Source of the DNA: Bryobacterales bacterium | GTDB taxonomy: Bacteria > Acidobacteriota > Terriglobia > Bryobacterales > UBA6623 | Assembly: GCA_028819215.1 (NCBI GenBank) | Contig: JAPPMG010000103.1 | Span: forward strand, 1-57,537 | Direction: 5' to 3' | DNA: 57,537 nt | In this document: piece after piece, positions 43,192 through 50,464 of the stretch | Numbering within the stretch: position 1 is the first letter of the stretch | Layout: the number at the start of each line of letters is the position of its first letter | The notes under the pieces: model-generated | Seen by the model: the letters and a program-made list of their open reading frames with translations, nothing else | Database searches by the model: none | Told to the model about the DNA's origin: nothing | Program-made: the position numbers and the translations under genes

Positions 43192-44565
43192 ATGACAGCT
43201 AATCAGTTGTACCGGCGCAGGTTTCTCACGGTCAGCGGGGGTGCGGTCGCTGCGGCCTCGTTCCAAGCCCTTGCATGCAGGAGCGCAGACCAAAGCGAAA
43301 CGGGAGCGACGCGCTCCTCGAGCGAACAGAATCGCGTCGGCTATGGCCCGCTCCAGCCGGTTCGCGACGAGACCACGGGGCTTCCGCTGCTGCACCTCCC
43401 GCCGGGTTTTCGATATCTCTCGTTCGGCTGGAAGGGCGATCGACTGGATGACGGGTCCCCGACGCCGGGCGCCCACGACGGGATGGCGGCCTTCGAGGCC
43501 GAGGGCGGCCGGGTCCGCCTCGTGCGAAACCACGAGCTCCGGGCCGGCGTGGCCTTTTCGGGCGACCCTGTGTACGACGGCCGAGCAGGCGGCGGCACAA
43601 CAACGATCGAGTTCGACACATCGTCGGGCACTGTCGTTGCGGCCTGGCCGAGTCTCGCTGGCACGGCCGTGAACTGTGCCGGTGGCCCCACTCCTTGGGG
43701 CACTTGGCTGTCGTGCGAAGAGACCGTGGAAGGCCCGGGGGACGAGAACGGCTACACGCTGCCGCACGGCTACATCTTCGAGGTTCCGGTCGACGGGACA
43801 GCCCGGGCGGAGCCTTACCGGGCCATGGGACGCTTCGTGCACGAGGCTGTCTCGGTCGACCCGGAATCCGGGATCGTGTACGAGACGGAAGACAGGGCCA
43901 CTGCCGGCCTATACCGGTTCCTCCCGAACCAGACCGGCCGACTCGCTGCGGGCGGGCGGCTGGAGATGCTGGCGCTGTCGAATCGACCGGGAGCGGACAC
44001 TAGGACTGGCCAGCGAGCCGGGCAGTGGGAGCCGGTCAACTGGGTGCCGATCGAGGACCCGGATCCGGAACCGATCGACGACAGCAGCGTCTATTCCCAA
44101 GGCATTCGGAACGGGGCGGCCACCTTCGCTCGTCTCGAAGGCACTTGGAGCGGCAACGGCCGCATCTACGTGGTTTCGACCAACGGCGGCGATGCCGAGG
44201 CTGGCCAAGTCTGGGAATACGATCCGGGCGAGTCTAGGATCCGTCTCCTGTATGAATCTCCGGACGCCGAGGTGCTCGACATGCCGGACAACATCTGCGT
44301 GAGCCCCCGTGGAGGCCTAGTTCTGTGCGAGGACGGGGGCGGGGAGGATCACATCAGGGGCCTAACCGCCGACGGCGAGATCTTTACGTTCGCCAAGAAC
44401 AATGTGATCCTTGCGGGCGAGCGCAACGGGCTGGAGGGAGACTTCCTCGACCGGGAATTCGCCGGGGCCACCTTCAGCCCTGACGGAAACTGGCTCTTTG
44501 TCAACGTGCAGACGCCCGGGATCACATTCGCGGTCACCGGACCCTGGGGCGAGCAGCTGATCTGA
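43192..44565 (+). CDS. phoX: PhoX-like phosphatase (DUF839), Tat-exported
   Basis: 457 residues. A twin-arginine signal (YRRRFLTVSGGAVAAASFQA) is followed by the DUF839/PhoX propeller. Landmarks are LPPGFRYLSFGWKGDRL, GAHDGMAAFEAEGGRVRLVR with NHELR, CAGGPTPWGTWLSCEE, HEAVSVDPESGIVYETED and DNICVSPRGGLVLCEDGGGE. PhoX enzymes are calcium/iron phosphatases exported by Tat. Compared with true PhoX (over 600 residues) this is the shorter DUF839 form, so activity is probable but not certain. Ends with ATFSPDGNWLFVNVQTPG, the closing propeller motif. Confidence 0.88.
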   Translation: MTANQLYRRRFLTVSGGAVAAASFQALACRSADQSETGATRSSSEQNRVGYGPLQPVRDETTGLPLLHLPPGFRYLSFGWKGDRLDDGSPTPGAHDGMAAFEAEGGRVRLVRNHELRAGVAFSGDPVYDGRAGGGTTTIEFDTSSGTVVAAWPSLAGTAVNCAGGPTPWGTWLSCEETVEGPGDENGYTLPHGYIFEVPVDGTARAEPYRAMGRFVHEAVSVDPESGIVYETEDRATAGLYRFLPNQTGRLAAGGRLEMLALSNRPGADTRTGQRAGQWEPVNWVPIEDPDPEPIDDSSVYSQGIRNGAATFARLEGTWSGNGRIYVVSTNGGDAEAGQVWEYDPGESRIRLLYESPDAEVLDMPDNICVSPRGGLVLCEDGGGEDHIRGLTADGEIFTFAKNNVILAGERNGLEGDFLDREFAGATFSPDGNWLFVNVQTPGITFAVTGPWGEQLI

Positions 44566-44622
44566 GAGAACCGGAACTGCCCACACGGCCAGCGCGGGAG
44601 CTTGGGCCGAACATCGAATATT

Positions 44623-44643
44623 TGGTAACATACCAGTTACTAT
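44623..44643 (+). promoter_or_regulatory. higBA promoter with overlapping palindromes
   Basis: TGGTA-ACA-TACCA (44623-44635) is a perfect inverted repeat, overlapped by GTAAC...GTTAC (44625-44640). The -10-like TACTAT (44638-44643) lies at its edge and ends 6 bases before the toxin ATG. The layout suits autorepression by the antitoxin. Confidence 0.5.
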
Positions 44644-44649
44644 TGGCCG

Positions 44650-44994
44650 ATGTTCGAGATCGGGGAATACGTTGATGCCCGGGGCCTAAGCCCGTTCGCG
44701 AGATGGTTCGATCGCCTCGACGCAACGGCAGCTGCCAAAGTGTCAACGGCGCTGTCCCGCATGGAGCGGGGAAATCTCTCCAACGCAAGAATCGTAGGTG
44801 CGAGTGTCTTCGAGTATCGCATTGGCTTCGGCCCCGGCTATCGGATCTACTTCGGCCGGGACGGTGAGGCTTTGATTGTTCTCCTTGGAGGTGGCACGAA
44901 GGCACGCCAGCAAGGAGATATCGAGACCGCCAAGCACCTCTGGAAGGAGTACCGGCGGCGTAGGCGACAGGAGGGTACACGACCATGGCATTGA
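44650..44994 (+). CDS. higB: HigB/RelE-type toxin
   Basis: 114 residues. The RelE-like fold is recognisable: FARWFDRLDATAAAKVSTAL, RMERGNLSNARIVGASVFEY and RIGFGPGYRIYFGRDGEALI, ending VLLGGGTKARQQGDIETAKH. These RNases cleave mRNA on the ribosome. The gene is intact and precedes its antitoxin, as in higBA, with a 10-base overlap. Toxin-first order and the palindromic promoter indicate a functional module, unlike most other TA loci in the window. Confidence 0.88.
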   Translation: MFEIGEYVDARGLSPFARWFDRLDATAAAKVSTALSRMERGNLSNARIVGASVFEYRIGFGPGYRIYFGRDGEALIVLLGGGTKARQQGDIETAKHLWKEYRRRRRQEGTRPWH

Positions 44995-45302
44995 CACGCG
45001 ACTTCAAGGCGACTGTCCGGGCGCGGATTGAGCGCGATCCCGATTTTCGTGAGGCACTGCTGCTAGAGGGTGTGGAGTGCCTTCTTGCCGGCGATGTGGA
45101 GACCGGTAAATCGGTGCTGCGGGACTATGTCAACGCCACCATCGGATTTCGGGAGCTTGGCGGATTGACTGATAAGTCGCCGAAGAGCTTGATGCGGATG
45201 CTCGGCCCCTACGGTAATCCGCAAGCTCGCAATCTCTTCGAGATCATCAGCTGCCTGCAAGAACGCGAGGGCCTGCGATTGAAGGTGCAGGCGGTGAGGT
45301 GA
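44985..45302 (+). CDS. higA: HigA-like antitoxin (helix-turn-helix)
   Basis: 105 residues. RDFKATVRARIERDPDFREA and LLEGVECLLAGDVETGKSVL lead into the helix-turn-helix GGLTDKSPKSLMRMLGPYGN, with the final NLFEIISCLQEREGLRLKVQ. This is the typical antidote partner of phage-Gp49-like HigB proteins: it binds toxin and represses its own operon. The frame is intact and overlaps higB by 10 bases. Confidence 0.88.
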   Translation: MALTRDFKATVRARIERDPDFREALLLEGVECLLAGDVETGKSVLRDYVNATIGFRELGGLTDKSPKSLMRMLGPYGNPQARNLFEIISCLQEREGLRLKVQAVR

Positions 45303-45349
45303 GGGTAGTGATTGTTCGGAGAACGGCGACGCTCCAACACGACACGTGG

Positions 45350-45580
45350 CTAGCTGTTCACGTAAGCGGAGGTATCGGCGTCAACATGCCCAGTGTCGGG
45401 GTGCGAAGGTACGGCAGCCTGCCCTAGATCACGCGGTGAACGATGCGAAGGCCCTTTCGATCTGATCAAGCACCGGCCCGCGCTCTCGGGCGTATCGTGT
45501 TGGTCAATGCAGGCGCAATAGCCCAGTTGACTCAGTCGGCGCGCAACGTCCCGATACTTGAATCCAGCTAGCCGTCCCAC
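45350..45580 (-). pseudogene. Mosaic TA remnant: HicA start joined to ParE-like and PIN-like pieces
   Basis: From the GTG at 45580 (one base into the hicB stop) the frame gives VGRLAGFKYRDVARRLSQLG, a good HicA N-terminus, but no GSH active site follows. Near 45475-45425 another minus frame gives VLDQIERAFASFTA, matching LVLDQIERAIRTLTE of the ParE toxin at 45877-46263. The end of the frame is HVDADTSAYVNS, like the first PIN motif of VapC. The stretch looks like pieces of three toxins joined by deletions. It might still be translated as a 76-residue chimera with no complete active site. Confidence 0.6.
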
Positions 45581-45831
45581 TACGGCACGCTGACGGGTGC
45601 CAAGAGGTCCAGCCGCGCCTCATGCTTGCCCGGCTCAGCCAGCGCGGGGGGGGGCGGGTCACCATGCTCGATGCAAGATTCGGCAATCTTGCGGGCAAGG
45701 CCTTGGGCAATTTCAGTAGCCTCGGCGATGCTGCGCCCTTCCGCTACCAAGCCGGGCAGATCGACGCTTGTGGCAAGAAAACTGCCGGTCTCCAGTGATT
45801 CGATGTGGAGTCGGATTGTTGCTTCGTGCAT
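45580..45831 (-). CDS. hicB: HicB-family antitoxin (orphan)
   Basis: 83 residues with the HicB fold: HEATIRLHIESLETGSFLAT, then SVDLPGLVAEGRSIAEATEI, the family hallmark, and a short C-terminal tail without a DNA-binding domain. The partner hicA downstream is destroyed. A run of nine C (nine G on the plus strand, 45646-45654) encodes PPP near residue 60 and is a potential slippage site. The gene lies 45 bases after the ParE toxin gene. Confidence 0.85.
   Translation of the reverse strand: MHEATIRLHIESLETGSFLATSVDLPGLVAEGRSIAEATEIAQGLARKIAESCIEHGDPPPPALAEPGKHEARLDLLAPVSVP
45646..45654 (+). repeat. Homopolymer tract of nine G within hicB
   Basis: Nine consecutive G on the plus strand, inside the minus-strand hicB frame (PPPP codons). 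Tracts of this length are prone to replication slippage and to assembly error. Confidence 0.85.
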
Positions 45832-45876
45832 GATTTCGTACTCGCCCCAGGACTTGAAGAACTCGCTATCGGGACA

Positions 45877-46263
45877 TCATCCAACGGTGTCGAGAGCCGC
45901 TCCTGCTCCTTGGTTGACATATCGATGGTGGGGTGCATCTGCCTCTAGCAGCCGACGCTGCAACAAGGTCTGCATGTCACGCCTGCCGTCAGCAATCACG
46001 AGCACATAGACTTCGTTTCCTTTCACGCGGTAGATGATGCGGTAGGGCTTGAAGAGAATCTCGCGGAATTCTCGAATCCCAAACCTAAGCAGTTCCTTCG
46101 GGTAGGCCCCGCGCTGCGGGAACTCCGTCAGGGTCCGAATGGCTCTTTCGATTTGATCGAGTACAAGATCCGCGCCATGCGGCGACTCGTGATGAACGAT
46201 GTAGTTGCAGAGCTCCTCCAAGTCGCTTGCTGCGTCATCAGTCAGTTGGACAAGAAACGGCAT
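45877..46263 (-). CDS. parE: ParE/RelE-family toxin with extended C-terminus
   Basis: 128 residues. DDAASDLEELCNYIVHHESP, GADLVLDQIERAIRTLTEFP, RGAYPKELLRFGIREFREIL and FKPYRIIYRVKGNEVYVLVI match the ParE fold with the conserved Arg and Tyr of the active region; ADGRRDMQTLLQRRLL is the usual end. About 20 further residues (ADAPHHRYVNQGAGAALDTV) exceed the family length of about 100, perhaps from a lost stop codon. ParE toxins poison DNA gyrase; RelE relatives cut mRNA. Its start overlaps the Phd antitoxin stop (TGATG). Confidence 0.88.
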   Translation of the reverse strand: MPFLVQLTDDAASDLEELCNYIVHHESPHGADLVLDQIERAIRTLTEFPQRGAYPKELLRFGIREFREILFKPYRIIYRVKGNEVYVLVIADGRRDMQTLLQRRLLEADAPHHRYVNQGAGAALDTVG

Positions 46264-46538
46264 CAGCGACTATGGTTCCGCTTGCGAATCTCCGCAATGA
46301 CATCGGTGGCCGGTCGCAGCCGAGAGGCCTCGATCTGTCCGTCGCCAAGGGCGAGGATCTTGAGCAGCGCAAGGGCTTCCTGTGTCTGCTCATAGCTGTC
46401 TATATCTTGGATGACGACCTTGGCTTCGCCGTTTTGGGTGATGATCATCGGTTCCTGCATTTGCGTTAGCTCGCGTACGATCTCGGCGGCATGGGCTTTG
46501 AGGTAGCTGATTGGCTTGATTCGACTGGAGAGTTTCAT
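46263..46538 (-). CDS. Phd/YefM-family antitoxin
   Basis: 91 residues. SSRIKPISYLKAHAAEIVRE, LTQMQEPMIITQNGEAKVVI and QDIDSYEQTQEALALLKIL give the typical Phd/YefM DNA-binding N-terminal domain; the last 30 residues form the toxin-binding helix. It neutralises the ParE-type toxin encoded immediately downstream and represses the operon. The frame is intact, and a 9-bp inverted repeat spans its promoter and start codon. Confidence 0.9.
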   Translation of the reverse strand: MKLSSRIKPISYLKAHAAEIVRELTQMQEPMIITQNGEAKVVIQDIDSYEQTQEALALLKILALGDGQIEASRLRPATDVIAEIRKRNHSR

Positions 46539-46573
46539 GGGCTATTGCCTCGTTGGGTCTAAATATAGCCCAT
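46537..46573 (-). promoter_or_regulatory. phd-parE operator: 9-bp inverted repeat
   Basis: ATGGGCTAT (46537-46545) and ATAGCCCAT (46565-46573) are perfect inverted arms, 19 bases apart. One arm overlaps the antitoxin start codon and the other overlaps a minus-strand TATATT -10-like box. Expected to bind the Phd antitoxin. Confidence 0.6.
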
Positions 46574-46754
46574 AAATAGGTCGACGGGCAAGCGCTGTGT
46601 CCTCGTGCCGTCCCCGCGATCCTCGGCCTAGGGCTGATAGCGGAGGATTCGCGGTTCCGGACCGGAGTCGCTGATATGCCGATCCTTGATCTTTCACCTT
46701 CCAAAGCGGCCATGATGACTCCGAGATCAGACCAAGCTCACGATGCCTCAGTCA

Positions 46755-46760
46755 TACTAT
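46755..46760 (+). promoter_or_regulatory. Candidate -10 box for PHP-like gene (leaderless layout)
   Basis: TACTAT ends 5 bases before the ATG at 46766. No ribosome-binding site precedes the start. Confidence 0.35.
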
Positions 46761-46765
46761 GTGGC

Positions 46766-49045
46766 ATGAAACGATCGGCTGCTGGGCATCATCGCGTTGA
46801 GCATCCAATTGATCTCTACCGTCTTCTGGGGGCCGCGGGAGTCTCCCTACTGTTGGCATCGGCGGTGCTTTCGGCAGCGCCGCTGCACTGCGACCTGACC
46901 GACTACGAGCCCACCGAAGGACTCCGCGCAGAAATGCTGGACGGAGACCTGTTCGTCGAGTGGTCCGGTGCCGAAGCAAACCGGCTCCGGGCGACGTTCG
47001 GCGTCGACGAGGGCCAGCCCGTCGTCCGGCAGTTAGCTGCCCTGTCCCGCGCCGGACACTGGGCTCCGCTAGCGCGGGATGCGCGGCCAGAGTTCTATGT
47101 TGCCGAGGGGCAAAGGCGCATCTCCCAGCAGCAGCTCAACCCGATGGCGGATCTGGGTCGCGAAGCCACGCCGGACATCGTCGAGAGCGAGAAGTGGAAG
47201 GTGTTTTGGGACGCTCCCCTGAACGTGCCCGGCCTGGCAGGAGTCAACCCCGGGCTTCCGCGCGATCCCAGCGAGGTCACGCGCTCCAACGTGCGCTATG
47301 AAGTCAGCTCCTGCCGAATCAGGCGCGATGGTATTCGGCTGGAGGTCAGCTTCGACGGCCTGCAATTGGGTTCGTTCGAGGGCAGCCTGCGATTCACGGT
47401 CTACCGAGGCTCCAGCCTAGTGCGCCAAGAAGCAATCGCGGCTACGGCCAAGCCGTCAGTGGCCTATGTCTATCGGGCCGGATTGAGCGGGCTGCGGACT
47501 GACGACTATCAGCGCCTGCGCTGGCGTGATGTCACCCGCGACTGGCAACACTATCGCTTCGGCGGCGGCGCGAACGACGGCCCGGTGCCGCTGCGGGCAA
47601 GGAACCGCGTCCTCCTCCTAGAGCAGAACCGTGGCACTCTGGCGGTATTCCCGCCCTCCCACAAGTTCTTCTTTGCCCGCGAGATCGAGATGAATCTCGG
47701 CTATGTCTGGTTTCGCCAGCTACCCGATGGCCGCTTCGACGTTGGTGTCCGCCAAGGAGAGCGCGAAGAGATGTACCGACCCTGGGGCGCGTCCGAAGAT
47801 ATCTGGAACAAGCGCGTCCGCCAGTCGCGGCGCTTCGCCGAGGGCAACTTCGCGCTGTACAACGCGCCCGCCGGAACCATGCAGCGCATGGCGGTCTACT
47901 ACCACCTCGGTGCCGGAAACGCCGAAGCCACTCTACAGGAAGTGCTGGCCTACACCCACGGCGATACGTACAAGCCGCTAGACGGCTACCAAGTCGCGGT
48001 CAGCCACTTCCACACGCACTTTGCCGAGCAGCTCGTCGATGCTGGCTCCCTAGATTTGCGGCCCCCGTGGATCTCGGCGTTCCGGGGCCTTGGCATCAAC
48101 ATCGCGATGATGTCGGACTTTCACGGCGATGGGCATCCAGATGATCCGGGCGAGATCCGCTTTCGCGAGCAGCACGAATACTTCGAAGCGTGCCGCCGCC
48201 ATTCAGACTCCGACTTCCTGCTGATGCCGGGTGAAGAGCCTAACGCTCACCTCGGCGGGCACTATACTCTCGTGTTTCCCAAGCCCGTCTACTGGTCCAA
48301 AGTCCGGGCCGCCGATGCACCGTATCGGGCCAGCCATGACCGCTACGGCACGGTCTACCGCGTTGGCTCGGCGGAAGAGATGCTGTCGCTGATGCAGTCT
48401 GAGCGTGCCTTGATGTGGCAGGCCCATCCGCGCACCAAGGGTTCGACCTTCTATCCCGACACCGTCCGCGAGGAGCCGCACTTTCTTAGCGACCGCTACT
48501 TGGGCGGCGCCTTCCAGACGCTGCCTGCCGATCTGTCCGAGGCCCGGATCTGCCAGCAGCGCTGCTTCGGCACACTCGACGACATGAACAACTGGGCCGG
48601 CCCGAAGTACCTGATCGCAGAAGGCGACACCTATACCAAGTTCCCGTCCGACGAGATCTATCCGCAACTTTCGGTGAACTATATCCGCCTTGACAGCCTG
48701 CCCGCCTTCGACGATGACTGGAGTCCAGTGACCGAGGCTATGCGGCGCGGCGACTTCTTCGTGTCCACCGGCGAGGTGCTAATTCCAGCCTTCGAAATCG
48801 AGGGCCACGAGGAGCGCAAGGTTGTCGTGGCACAGGTGGAGTGGACGTTTCCGCTCGAGTTCGTGGAGATCGTATGGGGCGACAGCGACAAGATCGGTCG
48901 CCGCGTCCAGCCGACCACTGACTTGGAAGCGTTCGGCAGCAAGCAGTTCCGGCTAGAGTTCAACGCCAGCGGCAAGAAGTGGGTGCGCTTCGCGGCTTGG
49001 GACTCGGCCGGCAACGGGGCCTTCACTCAGCCGGTCCATTTCTAG
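46766..49045 (+). CDS. Exported PHP-like metallohydrolase
   Basis: 759 residues from the ATG at 46766, which gives a signal/anchor segment (residues 20-37). Residues 45-420 are beta-rich, with no recognised domain. Residues 430-650 have PHP-type metal ligands: SHFHTHFAEQ, MMSDFHGDGHPDD, MPGEEPNAHLGGHY and MWQAHPRTKGS. The end (660-759, STGEVLIPAFEIEGHEERK) is a beta-sandwich. PHP enzymes are trinuclear metal phosphoesterases; here the substrate is unknown and export suggests action on an extracellular compound. Stands alone between two TA regions. Confidence 0.78.
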   Translation: MKRSAAGHHRVEHPIDLYRLLGAAGVSLLLASAVLSAAPLHCDLTDYEPTEGLRAEMLDGDLFVEWSGAEANRLRATFGVDEGQPVVRQLAALSRAGHWAPLARDARPEFYVAEGQRRISQQQLNPMADLGREATPDIVESEKWKVFWDAPLNVPGLAGVNPGLPRDPSEVTRSNVRYEVSSCRIRRDGIRLEVSFDGLQLGSFEGSLRFTVYRGSSLVRQEAIAATAKPSVAYVYRAGLSGLRTDDYQRLRWRDVTRDWQHYRFGGGANDGPVPLRARNRVLLLEQNRGTLAVFPPSHKFFFAREIEMNLGYVWFRQLPDGRFDVGVRQGEREEMYRPWGASEDIWNKRVRQSRRFAEGNFALYNAPAGTMQRMAVYYHLGAGNAEATLQEVLAYTHGDTYKPLDGYQVAVSHFHTHFAEQLVDAGSLDLRPPWISAFRGLGINIAMMSDFHGDGHPDDPGEIRFREQHEYFEACRRHSDSDFLLMPGEEPNAHLGGHYTLVFPKPVYWSKVRAADAPYRASHDRYGTVYRVGSAEEMLSLMQSERALMWQAHPRTKGSTFYPDTVREEPHFLSDRYLGGAFQTLPADLSEARICQQRCFGTLDDMNNWAGPKYLIAEGDTYTKFPSDEIYPQLSVNYIRLDSLPAFDDDWSPVTEAMRRGDFFVSTGEVLIPAFEIEGHEERKVVVAQVEWTFPLEFVEIVWGDSDKIGRRVQPTTDLEAFGSKQFRLEFNASGKKWVRFAAWDSAGNGAFTQPVHF

Positions 49046-49147
49046 CGCGCTCTTGCACGAACGCTGCCCATCTCGTGCTCGAAGAAGTCCCTCGGATGCT
49101 GGATGTTCGAGACGTTTCGGGGTGGCTGCCCAAACTGCTTCGGGCCT

Positions 49148-49267
49148 CATGTCAGCACCTCTGTCCGAGAGCCACTGATCCCGAGCCTTGCACACAGCTG
49201 AACCCGGCGAATCGGAAGCATCGGTTGCTACGACCTACGCAGCCGTATCCACAGAGATCGATCTCAC
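49148..49267 (-). pseudogene. vapC: PIN-domain toxin remnant with nonsense codon
   Basis: A GTG at 49267 overlaps the antitoxin stop and starts VRSISVDTAA, then TAG (49235-49237) at codon 11. The same frame continues VVATDASDSPGSAVCKARDQ and WLSDRGADM. This equals the N-terminal third of PIN toxins of the VDTAAFVALTDASD type. Downstream of about 49148 no further PIN motif is readable in any frame, so the middle and end are deleted. The antitoxin remains intact. Confidence 0.75.
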
Positions 49268-49509
49268 TCGTATAGGACTTCGTCATTCTGTGTCGCTGCA
49301 TCTCCTGAGTCGGATGCTCCAACAGGCGTCGCCCGGTACGGCGGGTCCGATTCTACCGGCACACTGTCCAGTGGGGGTTTGCCAACCGGCACGATGTCGA
49401 ATGCCGGACGGTTCCGGTACAGGACGGTGAACCGACCACCGCGTCGGACTCTATCGACGACTTCTTGGAACTGCTCGCGAAGCTGTTTCGCATTGATCAC
49501 CTCTGGCAT
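49264..49509 (-). CDS. Phd/YefM-family antitoxin (orphan)
   Basis: 81 residues. PEVINAKQLREQFQEVVDRV and RRGGRFTVLYRNRPAFDIVP are the Phd/YefM dimerisation and DNA-binding domain; the C-terminal half is polar and toxin-binding. A GGGAG ribosome-binding site precedes the ATG. Its toxin partner, directly downstream, is a PIN remnant with a nonsense codon, so this is another solitary antitoxin. Confidence 0.85.
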   Translation of the reverse strand: MPEVINAKQLREQFQEVVDRVRRGGRFTVLYRNRPAFDIVPVGKPPLDSVPVESDPPYRATPVGASDSGDAATQNDEVLYE

Positions 49510-49714
49510 CTGCGAATCTCCCGAAGTTCAACTAAAGGTAGTCTATTCGCGCATGGAAGCAAGACAGCCGCTGCGGTCAGGGCATTGCTGTGTCCCGCCA
49601 ACGCCTCCTTGGATGCCTAAGCCGAATTCGCCTGCCGCTTCAATCGGAGCTATACGTTGGCCGATCCAATGCCACCTGTGGCCTAGTCTAGCCGCCCGCG
49701 ACGCGTGCAATACC

Positions 49715-50455
49715 ATGGACGTTATGTCTGCACCCCTGCTCTCGGGTGAAGTGCTGAGCAAGCTCTGCCAGTACGACACCCCTACCGTCTGCAACGTGAT
49801 CGAGCTATTCGGCATCCGCCCCCAGACGGATGGATATATGGACGACCGCATCAAGTCCTGTTTTCCCGAGATGGGGCCGGTCTGCGGGTATGCCTCCACG
49901 GCCACGTTCCGCTCCGCCGTCAAGCCGTGGGCGGGTGGCGCGTACGGCAGCCTGGCCGACCAAGTAGCCCGGTTCGGAGAGGTTCCTGGCCCGCCGCTGG
50001 TGGTGATCCAGGACCTAGACTCGCCGACCAAGTCTGCCACGTTCGGCGAAGTAATGGCGGCGACCTACAAGTCGTTCGGAGTCGTCGGACTGATCACCAG
50101 CGGTGCCGCTCGCGATCTGGACCAAGTGCGCGCGGTGGGTTTGCCGTCGTTCTCGGATGGTGTCATCAGTTCGCACGGATATCCGCAGTTGCTGGAGTTC
50201 AACGTCCCAGTGCATGTGGGCGGGCTGGCCGTCTACCCCGGAGATCTGATCCATGCTGACCAGAACGGCGTGACCAATATTCCCGGCGAGATTGCCGGAC
50301 AAGTGGCTGATGTCTGCAAGGAGTTCTGCGCCGCCGAAGCGGTCGTGCTGGACTATTGCTCAGGCGGTAACGTCACCGCGGAGGGCTTTGCCGTTGCGCA
50401 GAAGGAGCTGGGCAGCCGCTTGAAGGGCCTCAGGCAGCGCCTGCGGGCCAAGTAG
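49715..50455 (+). CDS. RraA-like / demethylmenaquinone methyltransferase-like family protein
   Basis: 246 residues from the ATG at 49715 (an ATG three codons on is possible). The RraA fold is shown by LCQYDTPTVCNVIELFG, TSGAARDLDQVRAVGLPSFS with the conserved Arg-Asp, and VHVGGLAVYPGDLIHADQNG. Family members are metal-dependent aldolases of 4-hydroxy-4-methyl-2-oxoglutarate type, or the RNase E inhibitor RraA. The length is greater than RraA (about 160) and matches the aldolase-like subgroup. Substrate unknown. Converges on the PhoD-like gene. Confidence 0.88.
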   Translation: MDVMSAPLLSGEVLSKLCQYDTPTVCNVIELFGIRPQTDGYMDDRIKSCFPEMGPVCGYASTATFRSAVKPWAGGAYGSLADQVARFGEVPGPPLVVIQDLDSPTKSATFGEVMAATYKSFGVVGLITSGAARDLDQVRAVGLPSFSDGVISSHGYPQLLEFNVPVHVGGLAVYPGDLIHADQNGVTNIPGEIAGQVADVCKEFCAAEAVVLDYCSGGNVTAEGFAVAQKELGSRLKGLRQRLRAK

Positions 50456-50464
50456 GCAGGCACC

